From NCBI GenBank assembly GCA_021927905.1, contig BLLK01000069.1, forward strand, positions 3,100,001 through 3,164,000: DNA of 64,000 bases. The letters run 5' to 3'. The notes beneath the pieces were generated by a model. The model ran no database searches and was not told the origin of the DNA. It saw only the letters and a list, made by a program, of their open reading frames with translations. The DNA is from Chaetoceros tenuissimus (Eukaryota > Bacillariophyta > Thalassiosirophyceae > Chaetocerotales > Chaetocerotaceae). Below are positions 43,655 to 53,742 of this stretch, piece by piece. The number at the start of each line of letters is the position of its first letter. Position 1 is the first letter of the stretch. A program made the position numbers and the translations under genes.

Positions 43655-44797
43655 ATGAGTTCTTTTCACGGTTCTTCCATAAACACTTCTCCCATGGCAG
43701 AATTCAGAAACTATCAACCAAACAACTATGTGCTTGCTCGACCATACAATACGGAAAGGTCTATGTTCAGAGCATTCAAAGAATTCTTTCGTTTCGTAAT
43801 GACTACCATCGTGGTCGCAAATGCTTCAAAATGCACTGCAAACGCTGCATCTATTATTGCGAATTATCACAGGACTGCTGCAGCTAGAAGCAGTAGTCGT
43901 AAAAGCACAGAAAGTTTCAACTTCCCAACCAAAGCAGCAATGAAAGAGAATAATATTAATTTATGGCACTTTAGAACATTCAGCACTTGTTCCGCTGGAA
44001 ATCCTTTTGAGGCTGACATGGAGCCAGTCCTGGCTTCTAACCGACGTTCAAGAGCATCAAATGCAGGTAAAGATGTAGCTGTGGTGGCATCCCGATCTAG
44101 GGCAGTCAAAACTGTTAGTAGCACAGATGAATATTATGAGGGACCTACGCTGGAGGAGATGAGGGCACAGCTGGGACCTATTGGATTGTTGGTAGCAAAC
44201 GCTGTTGAGGTAGGCGTGACAACTGCAAGTTCATACATCTCTGGTGGGTTATTTGGTTATTTCATTGGTGGTGCCATGGGGATACCTGGGATTTTCCGCA
44301 AAGAGGCAATGAATGGTCCAGCAGGAACTGCTGGTTTTAATCAAATGAAGGCAGCGGCTCCAAATGCAGGTTTGAAAGAATTTAAGAAACGAATAGGCAA
44401 TTGGAATTCCAAGGCTCTCATGCAAGGTAAGAGCTGGGGTGGATTAAGTGCATCATTCAGTGGTTTCCATGCACTAGCAAGGGTATGTAGAGGTGGAGTA
44501 GAAGATAAGTGGAATAGTATACTTGGATCTGCAGCCACAGGTGCATATCTCAGTAGACAAGGTAAGTACGCAAATTCAATATATCCCTGTTAAATTGTGA
44601 ATTTGGCTCTAAATATTTTCAAACATTGCTATCATCTATCATCAGGCGGACCACAGGCCATGTTACAAGGAGCATCTACGTATGCTGGTTTCACATATGT
44701 TCTGGATACAATGTTTGGACCGTCAAGAGATACAGCCACAGGCAGGGATAGAGAATTTGAGTTCACAGATACTCCTGTGGAAGATAGAGGATATTAA
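43655..44797 (+). CDS. Tim17/Tim22/Tim23-family membrane protein (2 exons)
   Basis: CDS join(43655..44561, 44646..44797), 352 aa, with an 84-nt intron (gtaagt...atcag). The C-terminal half holds Gly-rich helices of the Tim17/22/23/OEP16 fold: VEVGVTTASSYISGGLFGYFIGG, SWGGLSASFSGFHAL, ILGSAATGAYLSRQ and, after the splice, GGPQAMLQGASTYAGFTYVL. The splice joins SRQ to GGPQ, completing the last helix pair. The first ~170 residues are a poorly conserved extension rich in Arg, Ser and Ala, without a clear signal peptide. Family members are protein or metabolite channels of mitochondrial, plastid or peroxisomal membranes. The Tim22-like order is favoured, but the exact membrane is not determined. 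Confidence 0.82.
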
Positions 44798-45248
44798 GGT
44801 TCAAATTGCACCACCATCCATGTAAAGTAGCAAGCCAAAAAAGTAAAGTCATAACAACTAGACTAATAAATTCAATGCAATCTAAAAATGATTTTTAAAC
44901 ATATTGAATCATTTGGACATCTTGATTTAAACGAACTAACTGGGTAGAACACCCCAACTGTTATTTCTCCAAAATTCAGAGGGTTTTCTTTGATCAAGTA
45001 ATACTTATCGATTTTTAGTCCTTCTTCATGGCAGAAGTCATTTCATTCTTTTCACAATGAAAATAAATATAATTTCCCTGTGTATGAATACTTAAAATAC
45101 GTTAGGATCTATTTACTACATCTATCATGTGTTGCAGTAGCCACAATCAAAATGCTGAGAGTAGATTTCACACCATGTCTCATGTTCAATACTGAACTCT
45201 TGATTCTAGTTTGATGACGGTGGTCATAAAGTTATATATTTGTTTCGC
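44798..45248. other. Intergenic between convergent genes
   Basis: 451 bp holding the 3' ends of the Tim17/22-family and Rieske-fold genes. AT-rich; no gene or RNA recognised. Confidence 0.5.
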
Positions 45249-45797
45249 TTAGTAGTACTTTCCGTTTGACTTTCCTTGTGCATCAAGGATTCCAGACCAG
45301 TACTGGGACTCGAAAGCAAGCTTGTAGTTAACATCAACCTGTACCTCAACAACATTTCCCTTGGTCTTTACTGGGTAAACTGGAACTCCAGCTGGCTCGA
45401 AAAGTCCTCCTACAATTTTTCCGATTGGGGAAGAGCACCACTCTCCCTCAACAACCTGTCCGGTCTTCAAGTCGAATTTGGTTCCGAGAACTGGATCAGC
45501 AATTGCTCCATTAGCTACCTTTCCGAAAGAAAGAGGCTGGTTGATAGGTGGGCACTTATCTCCAAGAGCCCAAAGGGATCCACTCTCATCTACAGCGATA
45601 CAGATAGCAAGTCCTCCAGCAACTCCGGAAGTTGCCTTTCCTGGTCCTGGAAGATCATCAGTAGAGACACATGGAACATATTGAAGCTTTGGCTTAATAT
45701 TTCCAGCCATATTAAGAGCGGTTCCCTGGCGGGATACGGAAGCTGGAGCGAATGCAGCAGCACCAACGATAGCAGAGGCAAGAACAGCGAGCTTCAT
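45249..45797 (-). CDS. Plastid Rieske-fold protein lacking cluster ligands
   Basis: 182 aa, single exon. The N-terminus MKLAVLASAIVGAAAFAPAS is a signal peptide ending in AAAFAP, the diatom ASAFAP plastid motif, followed by a short transit region. The rest follows the Rieske fold: a strand pattern up to DESGSLWALGDKCPPINQPL, then DPVLGTKFDLKTGQVVEGEW and VYPVKTKGNVVEV. The first ligand box (normally CxH) reads CPPINQP and the second (CxxH) reads EWCSSPIG, so a [2Fe-2S] cluster is unlikely. This resembles plant PSB33/TEF5, a cluster-less Rieske-like thylakoid protein, but orthology is tentative. Codon bias like that of CHLH suggests high expression. Divergent from the methyltransferase-like gene. 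Confidence 0.85.
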   Translation of the reverse strand: MKLAVLASAIVGAAAFAPASVSRQGTALNMAGNIKPKLQYVPCVSTDDLPGPGKATSGVAGGLAICIAVDESGSLWALGDKCPPINQPLSFGKVANGAIADPVLGTKFDLKTGQVVEGEWCSSPIGKIVGGLFEPAGVPVYPVKTKGNVVEVQVDVNYKLAFESQYWSGILDAQGKSNGKYY

Positions 45798-46552
45798 GAT
45801 TTCTGTTAAGAAAGAAATATGTCATGTGAGTAATTTGTAAAAAAAAAATAGATGGTCAGCTTAAACAGTGCATCTACAGACAGTCGCTATTGTCTCTTTC
45901 TCCATAGTGATTGGTGCATGAGCTTTCCAATCCTCATGCTGAGCAAGAGTTGACATTCTTCGATTTTCTTCATGATCCAAAGAGGTCCCTTTTTGAAAGC
46001 ACTGAGACCATCTTCCTTTTCCATAAATCTGTGATGCACTGCAACCCTTCCTCTCCCCATGCAAACAAATAGTTCTCTACTCGCATCTATGTAACAAAGA
46101 CGTTTGCAACAGGTTGATCCGCACCTTAGTATAGTTATTGAACGATGGAAGTGATATGTGTATTAGCGAGATACTTTCTCTTCGTTTCACTTCACTTCAC
46201 AAACGTGTGTTCAGCCTAGTCCAAGTTGAATCATCCCGCCGGAAGATCGCGATCTCTGCAAAACCGAAAGAAAAGGGAAGAGGCATAGAAGTAAGAAAGC
46301 AATGTGACGCATGCAGTGTCCATTTTAGAAAAAAAGGGGAAAGGGAGGGAAAGAAAGAAGAAAGATTTGTGTTCCACATCACACATCACACTCCCTTTTC
46401 AGATTTCAGATTTTCCTCTCACATCCATTTCCGTAATCCATAGAAGTGATTTACATCGTTGTACTTTTCAGATAAAGGGTGATCAACAAAAGGTACCCAT
46501 CTTTGAAACCCATTTACAAAAAGAATAGGAGCAAGGGCAATAGAATCAAGAA
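45798..46552. other. Divergent promoter region between two plastid-protein genes
   Basis: 755 bp. It contains purine-rich stretches (near 46330-46370) but no recognised regulatory site or gene. A 101-codon plus-strand frame at 46138 has no homology and is discounted. Confidence 0.5.
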
Positions 46553-47419
46553 ATGAAAATTTTAAACGCGGGGATTTCTTTGGCAGTTACTCTTGCCGCT
46601 GTTGAGGCATTTTCACCATCTTCTGTCTTGACTTCTCAAATCAGTAACAGGCAACCATCTCAACTCCAAATGGGTCTTGATGTTGTTACTGGACTTAGAA
46701 CAGAGTGGATTAGTGCTTCTATCTGCACAAACCAAATACCTAGAGAAGCTCAAAGTGTACTTCAACTTGGAACAGAAGACGGGCGCGCTGTCAACTTTGT
46801 ACCAAGAACTGTGGAAGAAATTATCACTTCCTCAGCTGAGGCTGATGGTGAATTGACCATTTCTTGTCGTAGACAGCTGAAGCAGCAACGCGAAAGGCGT
46901 GGAACTGGAGCAATTATTAGATATGTAGACCAGAAATGTGATGACTTGAAAGAAGTGAAGGATGCTAGCGTAGATGTAGTGATATCTCTACAGGCGGCAG
47001 TAAGAATGAAAGAGAATGGGCAAGATTGGAAGAAGAGTATCAGTGAAGCTTCAAGAGTTCTCAAACCTGGTGGGAAATTTCTTTTCGTCGAACAAACTGA
47101 GATTGATGGTGAAAAGTACATCGATGCTATTGCAGCGATTGCTGATGGGGAGACCGACGAAGAAGGAAATGCCATTACTTATCCAGTCTTCGATTTAGTA
47201 GGAGTAGATGATGTCGATCTTGTTATTGTTCCTCATATTGCAGGGGTTGTACAAAAAACTGAATATGCTGGATTGACACAAGAGCAGATTGAGAACAAAG
47301 CATCTGTTGACGAAAAAGCTCGCATTGCGGATCTTTCCATCTCTGCCTTTGAGAGAGGACTAAAGAAGAGAAAAAAGAAGAAGAAAAAGGGTATGCAGCA
47401 AGTAGAGGAAGAAGTATAA
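46553..47419 (+). CDS. Plastid-targeted methyltransferase-like protein
   Basis: 288 aa, single exon. MKILNAGISLAVTLAAVEAFSPSS is a signal peptide with a VEAFSP cleavage motif typical of diatom plastid proteins. The mature part resembles class I SAM-dependent methyltransferases of the Methyltransf_11 type. VLQLGTEDG occupies the SAM-binding loop position, DASVDVVISLQA matches motif IV, and SRVLKPGGKFLFVEQ is the post-motif strand. The glycine loop departs from the consensus LDxGxG, so activity is uncertain. The C-terminus has a run of Lys/Arg (KKRKKKKKKG) and then acidic residues. The substrate is unknown. Confidence 0.75.
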   Translation: MKILNAGISLAVTLAAVEAFSPSSVLTSQISNRQPSQLQMGLDVVTGLRTEWISASICTNQIPREAQSVLQLGTEDGRAVNFVPRTVEEIITSSAEADGELTISCRRQLKQQRERRGTGAIIRYVDQKCDDLKEVKDASVDVVISLQAAVRMKENGQDWKKSISEASRVLKPGGKFLFVEQTEIDGEKYIDAIAAIADGETDEEGNAITYPVFDLVGVDDVDLVIVPHIAGVVQKTEYAGLTQEQIENKASVDEKARIADLSISAFERGLKKRKKKKKKGMQQVEEEV

Positions 47420-47911
47420 TCTCTCCATAACCTTGAAGGGCCATTATATGGCTGATCTCAACACTTCATACAAAACAATGCCATTTTTAGTATTGAGTAT
47501 TTTTAATGGAATTGTAACTGTGAAATATTCTGTCATCTTTTCGTGATGTGCAAACATAAACAACGTCTGCGCAGAGAATGCTTTGTATCTAGCGCAGCGA
47601 GATTTAAAGTCTTAACATGAAAACTAAGCTTTTAAAAGTAACCAAATTGTAAGTATTATAAGCGCTGTTAGTGTTAGACTACCACTGTAAGTTTCTGGTT
47701 CTTCTCTTTGCGTACGTATTTACATACTACGTCAACGTGAGCGCATTATTGCATCACAATAAAAAATTCCGCGAAACGGCGATGGACGGCTATCGGACCT
47801 TCGTACATATTCCATGAAGATCATCAACCAATGATCAGTGGTGGTGAAAACAAACAGGCAAACGAAAGAATATTCTGAGGTATCATTTATATATTTAAGC
47901 TTTAACTAGAA
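47420..47911. other. Intergenic, promoter of the AsnRS gene
   Basis: 492 bp between tandem genes. An ACGTCA core lies near 47729-47734, about 180 bp upstream of the AsnRS ATG. Nothing else was recognised. Confidence 0.45.
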
Positions 47912-50463
47912 ATGGTTGCAACACTTACAGGCACCCCAGAGGCTTTGAAGAGCAGCGGAGCACAAAAGGTATGTCGAATTGTGTTACTAGATATTTTTTG
48001 AAGAGTCAAACTCCAAATATTCTTACCAAACTTCCTGTGACTTTTAAAGATCTTTGCTGCAGCAAAATGCGGATCTGTTTCGTTGGCTCAGAAATCTGCA
48101 TCTGCGGATGATATCAAATCTATTTGTGCAACTGCAGATGATCTTGCTCTTACTCTCGATAATGGTGCATCCTTTGGAGGATCATCAAGCTTCCTCATGA
48201 AATTGGTTGCATCACTTGCTCCTGCATCATCACTATTGGGAAATGGTGACAAAGATGCTGCACATGTAGATTCTTGGGTAACTTACGCAACCACCAACTT
48301 TGAAGTTGTTGTGAATGCATTGAAGGCAAGTGCAGGTAAAGGAGAGGCTAGTCTAGTTGATTCTGTAAAGAAGGATGTAGACTACTCTATTTCTGTCCTC
48401 AATTGTCACCTTATCCCAACTGGATATATGGTCGGAGATAAGGTTACTATTGCAGATATTGCTCTTGCAGTTGCTCTTCAATCTGCTGCTGAAGAGAAAC
48501 TTTGGGATCCTGCATCGGATGATGAGAAAACTGTCAACATTAGAAAATGGTTCAGCACAATCACTTCTGCAGACTTTTTCACTGCAGCAGATGCACCAGT
48601 TGCTGCGGAAACATCAGTTGCTACTTCATCGGCGGAGGGTGTTACTTTCAACGGAGTTGCACCAGCGGTGAAAAACAAACTTTACAAGCGTAACCGAATT
48701 CGTATTAAGGAGGTTTTTGCAAACCCAGCTTACATTGGACAAGAAATCACTGTTGCTGGTTGGACACGTACTCTCAGAAAGGCTGGTGGAAAACTTTTAT
48801 TTATCGAACTTAACGATGGATCTTGTGGAACATCTATTCAATGTACCTGTGAGGCAAGTGAGACTGAAGGTTTTGAAGACGCAAAGAAGTCAGGTGGTAC
48901 TGGGTCATCCTTCCAATTGACTGGTACTCTTATTGAAAGTCCAGCTGATGGTCAAGCAGTTGAATTAAAGGTCAGAGTTGCAAAACTTTTGGGTGCAGTT
49001 TATGGTGGTGACCCAAAGGGAGAAACTGTCGGTGGAATGCTTTACCCTGTATCAAAGAAGGCACATACTCTTGAATTTATGCGTGAAATTGCTCATCTTC
49101 GTCCAAGAACATCAGTGCATGCAGCAGCTATGCGTGTGCGCCATGCTATGGCTTATGCTACTCATAAATTCTTCCATGATAACGGGTTCTTATATATTCA
49201 TACACCAATTGTCACCTGTGCAGACTGTGAGGGAGCTGGAGAACAATTTGCGGTTACTACCATGTTGGGAACTGATCCACATACAAAGGATGTAACTCTT
49301 CCAGTGTATGAAGAACCTGAGAAGAAGGAGCTTTCAAAGAAGGAATTGAAGAGACTTGCAAAGAAGAATGCAAAGGGAAAGCAAGAAAGCAACAAACCAG
49401 AGGAAGTAAAGATCCCAGGAGCAGTAGACTACACAAAAGACTTTTTCGGTCGAAGAGGAAACCTTACTGTTTCAGGACAGCTCAATGTTGAGACTCATGC
49501 TTGCGCTTTATCTGATGTATACACTTTTGGACCAACGTTCCGTGCAGAAAACTCCCACACTGCTCGTCACTTGTCAGAATTTTGGATGATTGAACCGGAA
49601 ATAGCCTTTGCAGATCTTGAAGACGACATCAACCTTGCTGAAGATTACTTGAAGTACTGTGTTGAATATGCACTCGAGATGTGTGCTGAGGATTTGGAAT
49701 TCTTTGAGAACAGTCCACATGGAGAGAAGGGACTTCGCGATAGACTGAAGAATGTTCTTGAAAACCCTTTCAAAGTAAGTAAACGTTTCGGGGCATGTCT
49801 TTTGTACCTTTTACGGATCTGTAATGACGACTACCATAAATGGGAATCTCTCTGAAAACCCTTGTTGAGAAAATTATGGAAGTAGATTAGATACCTACTC
49901 GGAACATAGATTTTGAAAGACATAGTCATGTGTATGCAGTTATTCTTTATCACATCTACTCACACTTCCTTCTTTTACAGCGTTTGACATATACTGAAGC
50001 TATCGAAATTCTTGAGAAGGCTTACGCAGATGGCGTTGAATTTGAAGTGAAACCGGAATGGGGTATTGATCTTCCATCTGAGCATGAGCGTTATCTCTGC
50101 GAAAACGTTTTTAAGAAACCTGTTGTTCTAACTAACTATCCTAAGGAAATCAAGGCATTTTACATGAAATTAGATGAAGATGGCAAGACTGTTTCAGCTG
50201 CTGATATTCTTGTTCCAAAGATTGGAGAAATTATTGGAGGATCTCAAAGAGAACATAGAAAGGAAGTACTAGTTGAAAGATGTATTGAGATGGGACTTGA
50301 TCCAAAGGCAGTTTGGTGGTACGTTGATCTTCGCAAGTTTGGAACTGTACCTCATGCAGGATTTGGATTAGGATTCGAGCGTTTGATCCTTTTCATTACT
50401 GGTCTTGACAACATTAGAGATGTCATTCCGTTCCCACGCTGGGCTGGAAATGCAGAATTTTAA
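47912..50463 (+). CDS. NARS: Asparaginyl-tRNA synthetase with N-terminal GST-C-like domain (3 exons)
   Basis: CDS join(47912..47968, 48050..49774, 49981..50463), 754 aa; introns of 81 and 206 nt. It charges tRNA-Asn with asparagine. The N-terminal ~190 residues contain a GST C-terminal-like helical domain ([19 protein letters not shown]), known in several eukaryotic synthetases as a docking module. An OB-fold anticodon domain follows ([20 protein letters not shown]), then the class II catalytic core: [20 protein letters not shown] (motif 2), a Lys-rich insert near residue 440, and motif 3 [12 protein letters not shown] followed by RDVIPFPR, which marks AsnRS rather than AspRS. There is no targeting peptide, so it is cytosolic. 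The first exon is 57 nt, and exon joining preserves frame throughout. Confidence 0.93.
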
Positions 50464-50912
50464 TAAAGATATTTTCTTTTTATTATTGTAAATCATAGTT
50501 GACCAGCTATATTGAATATTTATGATCCTTATTCCTAGCTTTCGTTGTAAAAGTCATGCAATTGAAAATGAAAAAGTTGAAAGTCTGTCATTATTGTTCC
50601 ACTTTTTTACATATTGATGCTATGTGGGACTCAAATGGCCTCATCACAACGAACAAAGGGCGGGGTTTCGTTCAAACTTCAAACGTGAGATGATGAATGA
50701 GCTCTAATAATGTAGGTGCACCTATTAAAATACCAGTCAGAACACATCACATTCAAAGGTATCCCTACATTTTTACCAGTCGCTGCCCATCAAATTGAAC
50801 ATTTCAAAACTTGGTGCTATAGCAGATAGTGAGGGGAATAGTTTATAGAATATCGGTATTCTCTTGATTGAAGACACAACTGCTGCTCTACTTACAAAAT
50901 ATTGCCATCATA
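50464..50912. other. Intergenic, no gene seen
   Basis: 449 bp between tandem plus-strand genes; AT-rich with no recognised site. The open frame of the next gene extends upstream without an ATG. Confidence 0.5.
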
Positions 50913-52173
50913 ATGAGTGAAAGTATATCGACCTCTGTCGCTGCAGACCCAAGACAGAGCAATAGCTATCACCATGATGACGACCAGACTGATATTACTG
51001 GGTCGGATATACCTGGATATCAGCACTTCAATGGAGAAAGCAGCGTTCAAGAAAGCACGATGTCCACATTGATGTTTAAAGACTGTACAAGTACTGTTCA
51101 TCACATGCATAATCTATTGCTTTATCTTCTAAGCAACCCCACAGAATTTCAAGATGCCATAGATTTTAACAACAACAAATCCACAACATCTACATTATCG
51201 GCATTTCACGCAGAATATGACAGGGCGACAGATGTAGGAAGTGTTTTCAACGGAGACGAAGAAAACATACCCGTTCCATTTTTGGTATTTGCTCCAGATG
51301 CAGAAGTCGTTTTACCTCAGGCTCATACTGCAAGTCAACTTTTCGGGTATGAACGAGATAATGGTATAGAATTGGAAGCAACTAGCGGAATGCTAGGATT
51401 ATGTCAGCTGTTTATGAGGTGGCTTGCACTTATGCCCAATGGAGATCACATGAATTTAATAAACCCTCCAGGACTCACCGTGATGAGAATAGCAGGTGGA
51501 AGGTATAGAGTCACAGCAGCACATAGAGTTGTTTGGACGTAAGTGTTTGTAATTTATGCGTGGTTTTGCTTTTTCTCATAAACGAGTTAACTCACCATTG
51601 ATTTAGTTGGAATAATGAATTTCCTCATGACCCTTTGTCTCCAAATGCATACAAAGACGAACTTCACTTTGGTGACCTAGTATCAATGACAATCGTAGAC
51701 GTGTTTGAGACTGACTGTGATGGGAAATTATTATCCTATTGCCCTACATTTGATAACAGGAATATTACTAAAACAGATCCACGCGTGGAAAACATTCGTA
51801 AGAGCTCCTCCAAGTTCAAGAAAAACATTGACATTGTGGCCAAGAGCCGAACAGCAGCGAAAGTTAATCAGGTAAGTAATGAATCATTGTGACTACACTT
51901 CTCATCTCATCTATGAAGGAGGTTTACTAATTTTTATTTCAATAGGCTGCTGCCATGATTGGGAAATTGGGATTTAAAGCTGCTGTTACTGTCAAAGACA
52001 CAGTTGCAAAGAAAATCGAAGAAGAACGAAAGAGAAAGGGTGAAAAGACACCTACCTCCTCCCCCAATGATCTAAGCGAAAAGAAAGTCATTACGCCCAT
52101 CTCAGAGGAACCAGACTCTGGGAGACCAGATCATTACATCAGCGATGAAGATCCTGATACTTCGTTTGTATGA
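50913..52173 (+). CDS. Unrecognised conserved-looking protein (3 exons)
   Basis: CDS join(50913..51538, 51607..51871, 51946..52173), 372 aa; introns of 68 and 74 nt, all GT...AG. The first ATG in frame is 50913. The N-terminal 60 residues are polar. The centre (about 70-250) looks globular: PFLVFAPDAEVVLPQ, LCQLFMRWLALMPNG, GGRYRVTAAHRVVWTWNNEF, VDVFETDCDGKLLSYCPTFD. Its last strand-rich part resembles an NTF2/SnoaL-like cone fold, where 'DGKL...YxPxFD' is common, but this is weak. The C-terminus is a Lys/Glu-rich helix (AKKIEEERKRKGEK) and acidic tail. No targeting signal. It converges on the dioxygenase gene, with 126 bp between stops. Confidence 0.75.
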
Positions 52174-52299
52174 GATGCATAAGCTTCTCCTAACAGCGAC
52201 CATTTTCTTGAAGCTGTCTTTCCTCTTGTCGCTTCTTCATCATTCGTGTACATTTATCATAGAAATACATTATTAAAATATATCTATACTTATCCAGTA

Positions 52300-53352
52300 T
52301 CATTCATTGAATTGAAACCAATTCGTCGCAATCCATTTCTCTTTCTTTTTAGTTTTCAAACCCGAGTGTATACTACGCCAGTTCATAATTGGTCCTGTAC
52401 TAGGAATGTCAGGATCATCGTTGAAGTTGACAAGCCAATCGTAATTATAGAAAGCAATTGCGTCTCCAGCTTCTACCTTCACAACATGTCGACTTTCTTC
52501 AAATCTGTCATCGTCGTTTCCGACAATTACAATGCCGTCCTTTCCAATTTCTTTCTCTGAGGCAACATTACCAGCATGCATGTTAGGAGGTTCGTCTTCA
52601 TCGTCATTGTCTGCTGCACCCTCAACAATTGCGTATGGAAACCACGTTCCTGCGACACCATTCAAATATGTCAATACAGTTAAGAAACGGGACAGTCCAT
52701 CATGGTGCACATCAAATTTCCCGTCAACATCATATTTTACGATTTGTAAATTCTCTTCATGAAATAGTTTCTCCCCACCCGCCAAATGTTCTCGGAAAAA
52801 ATCAGGTAGGAAAATCAAGGACGAGATTTTTGTCATGACTGTTGCAATTTTTCTTGCTCCATGCATAACCTCTTCGGTACTTGTTTCGTCTTCATTGTCG
52901 TCTGCACTTACAATTGAGTGAGGCTTGACCCAAGTTGTGTATGAATTCACTCTCTGCTTCACGATATCTCCAGCCTTAGTCCCCGAATACTCCATTCCTT
53001 TATCAGTTGCTTCTTCAATTAGTTTTTCTCTTTGAGAAGGTTCAATGAAATTTTTCACGAGATAAATATGCGGGTTGGAAGCAAGTTTTATTATGGTCAT
53101 ATTCTTGTATGGATTAACCTTTTCTCCAATCTCTAAGTCGAGTAAATCTGATGGTGGAGATAAAGGATGATTAGTTTTGAATATTTCAAATTCTTTCAGG
53201 TCAACTGTGGCTTTTTGTTTGTATCTTGAAGATTGATGATGTGTAGAATGTTGTAGTCTCGGACTATGCTGCCTGAACTGCGAAATAAATGAGTTCACTT
53301 CAATAACATAAGAGAAGAATACTGCAAAGGAAAGAAATGTCTTTATCTCCAT
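52300..53352 (-). CDS. Prolyl 4-hydroxylase-like Fe(II)/2-oxoglutarate dioxygenase
   Basis: 350 aa, single exon. The ATG at 53350-53352 opens a signal peptide (MEIKTFLSFAVFFSYVIEV); the frame upstream has no ATG. The catalytic part matches P4H-alpha-type 2OG oxygenases: IYLVKNFIEPSQREKLIEEA, QIVKYDVDGKFDVHHDG (HxD at about 214-216), FLTVLTYLN, and the distal His with the 2OG-binding Lys in SIHSGLKTKKKEKWIATNWF. An acidic insertion of about 50 residues (AADNDDEDEPP to NDDDRFEE) sits between strands. It probably acts in the secretory pathway or a compartment reached through it, hydroxylating proline in wall or secreted proteins; the substrate is inferred. Confidence 0.85.
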   Translation of the reverse strand: MEIKTFLSFAVFFSYVIEVNSFISQFRQHSPRLQHSTHHQSSRYKQKATVDLKEFEIFKTNHPLSPPSDLLDLEIGEKVNPYKNMTIIKLASNPHIYLVKNFIEPSQREKLIEEATDKGMEYSGTKAGDIVKQRVNSYTTWVKPHSIVSADDNEDETSTEEVMHGARKIATVMTKISSLIFLPDFFREHLAGGEKLFHEENLQIVKYDVDGKFDVHHDGLSRFLTVLTYLNGVAGTWFPYAIVEGAADNDDEDEPPNMHAGNVASEKEIGKDGIVIVGNDDDRFEESRHVVKVEAGDAIAFYNYDWLVNFNDDPDIPSTGPIMNWRSIHSGLKTKKKEKWIATNWFQFNE

Positions 53353-53742
53353 TGTAGAAATTTCATATATGTCAGTAGGAAGCAAGTTGTTTACTCCGAG
53401 GTGGATCTACCTTAGTTCACTCTTTTATCAACATAAGTTAGCGGTCAACCTCTGTTTCTTTTCTCATAAGGCAAAACACGTAAGACGTGTACTAATAGAA
53501 GAGGAAAGAAAAAAAGAAGGAAAAGAAAATAGAAAAGTGAGCTTTAGCCGTTTCAAACCCGTTATACTGGAAGAAAAAAGAGCATCGTTTTTGGACCAAG
53601 GAATATTATTGCAGCTCTTAGGTCTTCGAAGTTTAGCTTTAACAGAATTCCTTATTGAAATATGTTTATTTGCAATCAAAAATAACACGGACTAGAAAAA
53701 CTATCATAGAAACTATCTGAATTTGAAACTTCGGAAAATATT
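53353..53742. other. Intergenic, no gene seen
   Basis: 390 bp between two minus-strand genes; A-rich on the plus strand (gaaagaaaaaaagaagg near 53500). A 108-codon frame overlapping it has no support. Confidence 0.45.

Noticed and set aside
45249-45797. Cytochrome b6f Rieske protein (PetC)
   Set aside because: The CxH and CxxH ligand boxes and the membrane anchor of PetC are missing.
46138-46528. Overlapping plus-strand frames upstream of the methyltransferase-like gene
   Set aside because: Low-complexity Lys/Arg content from purine-rich DNA; they lie in a divergent promoter.
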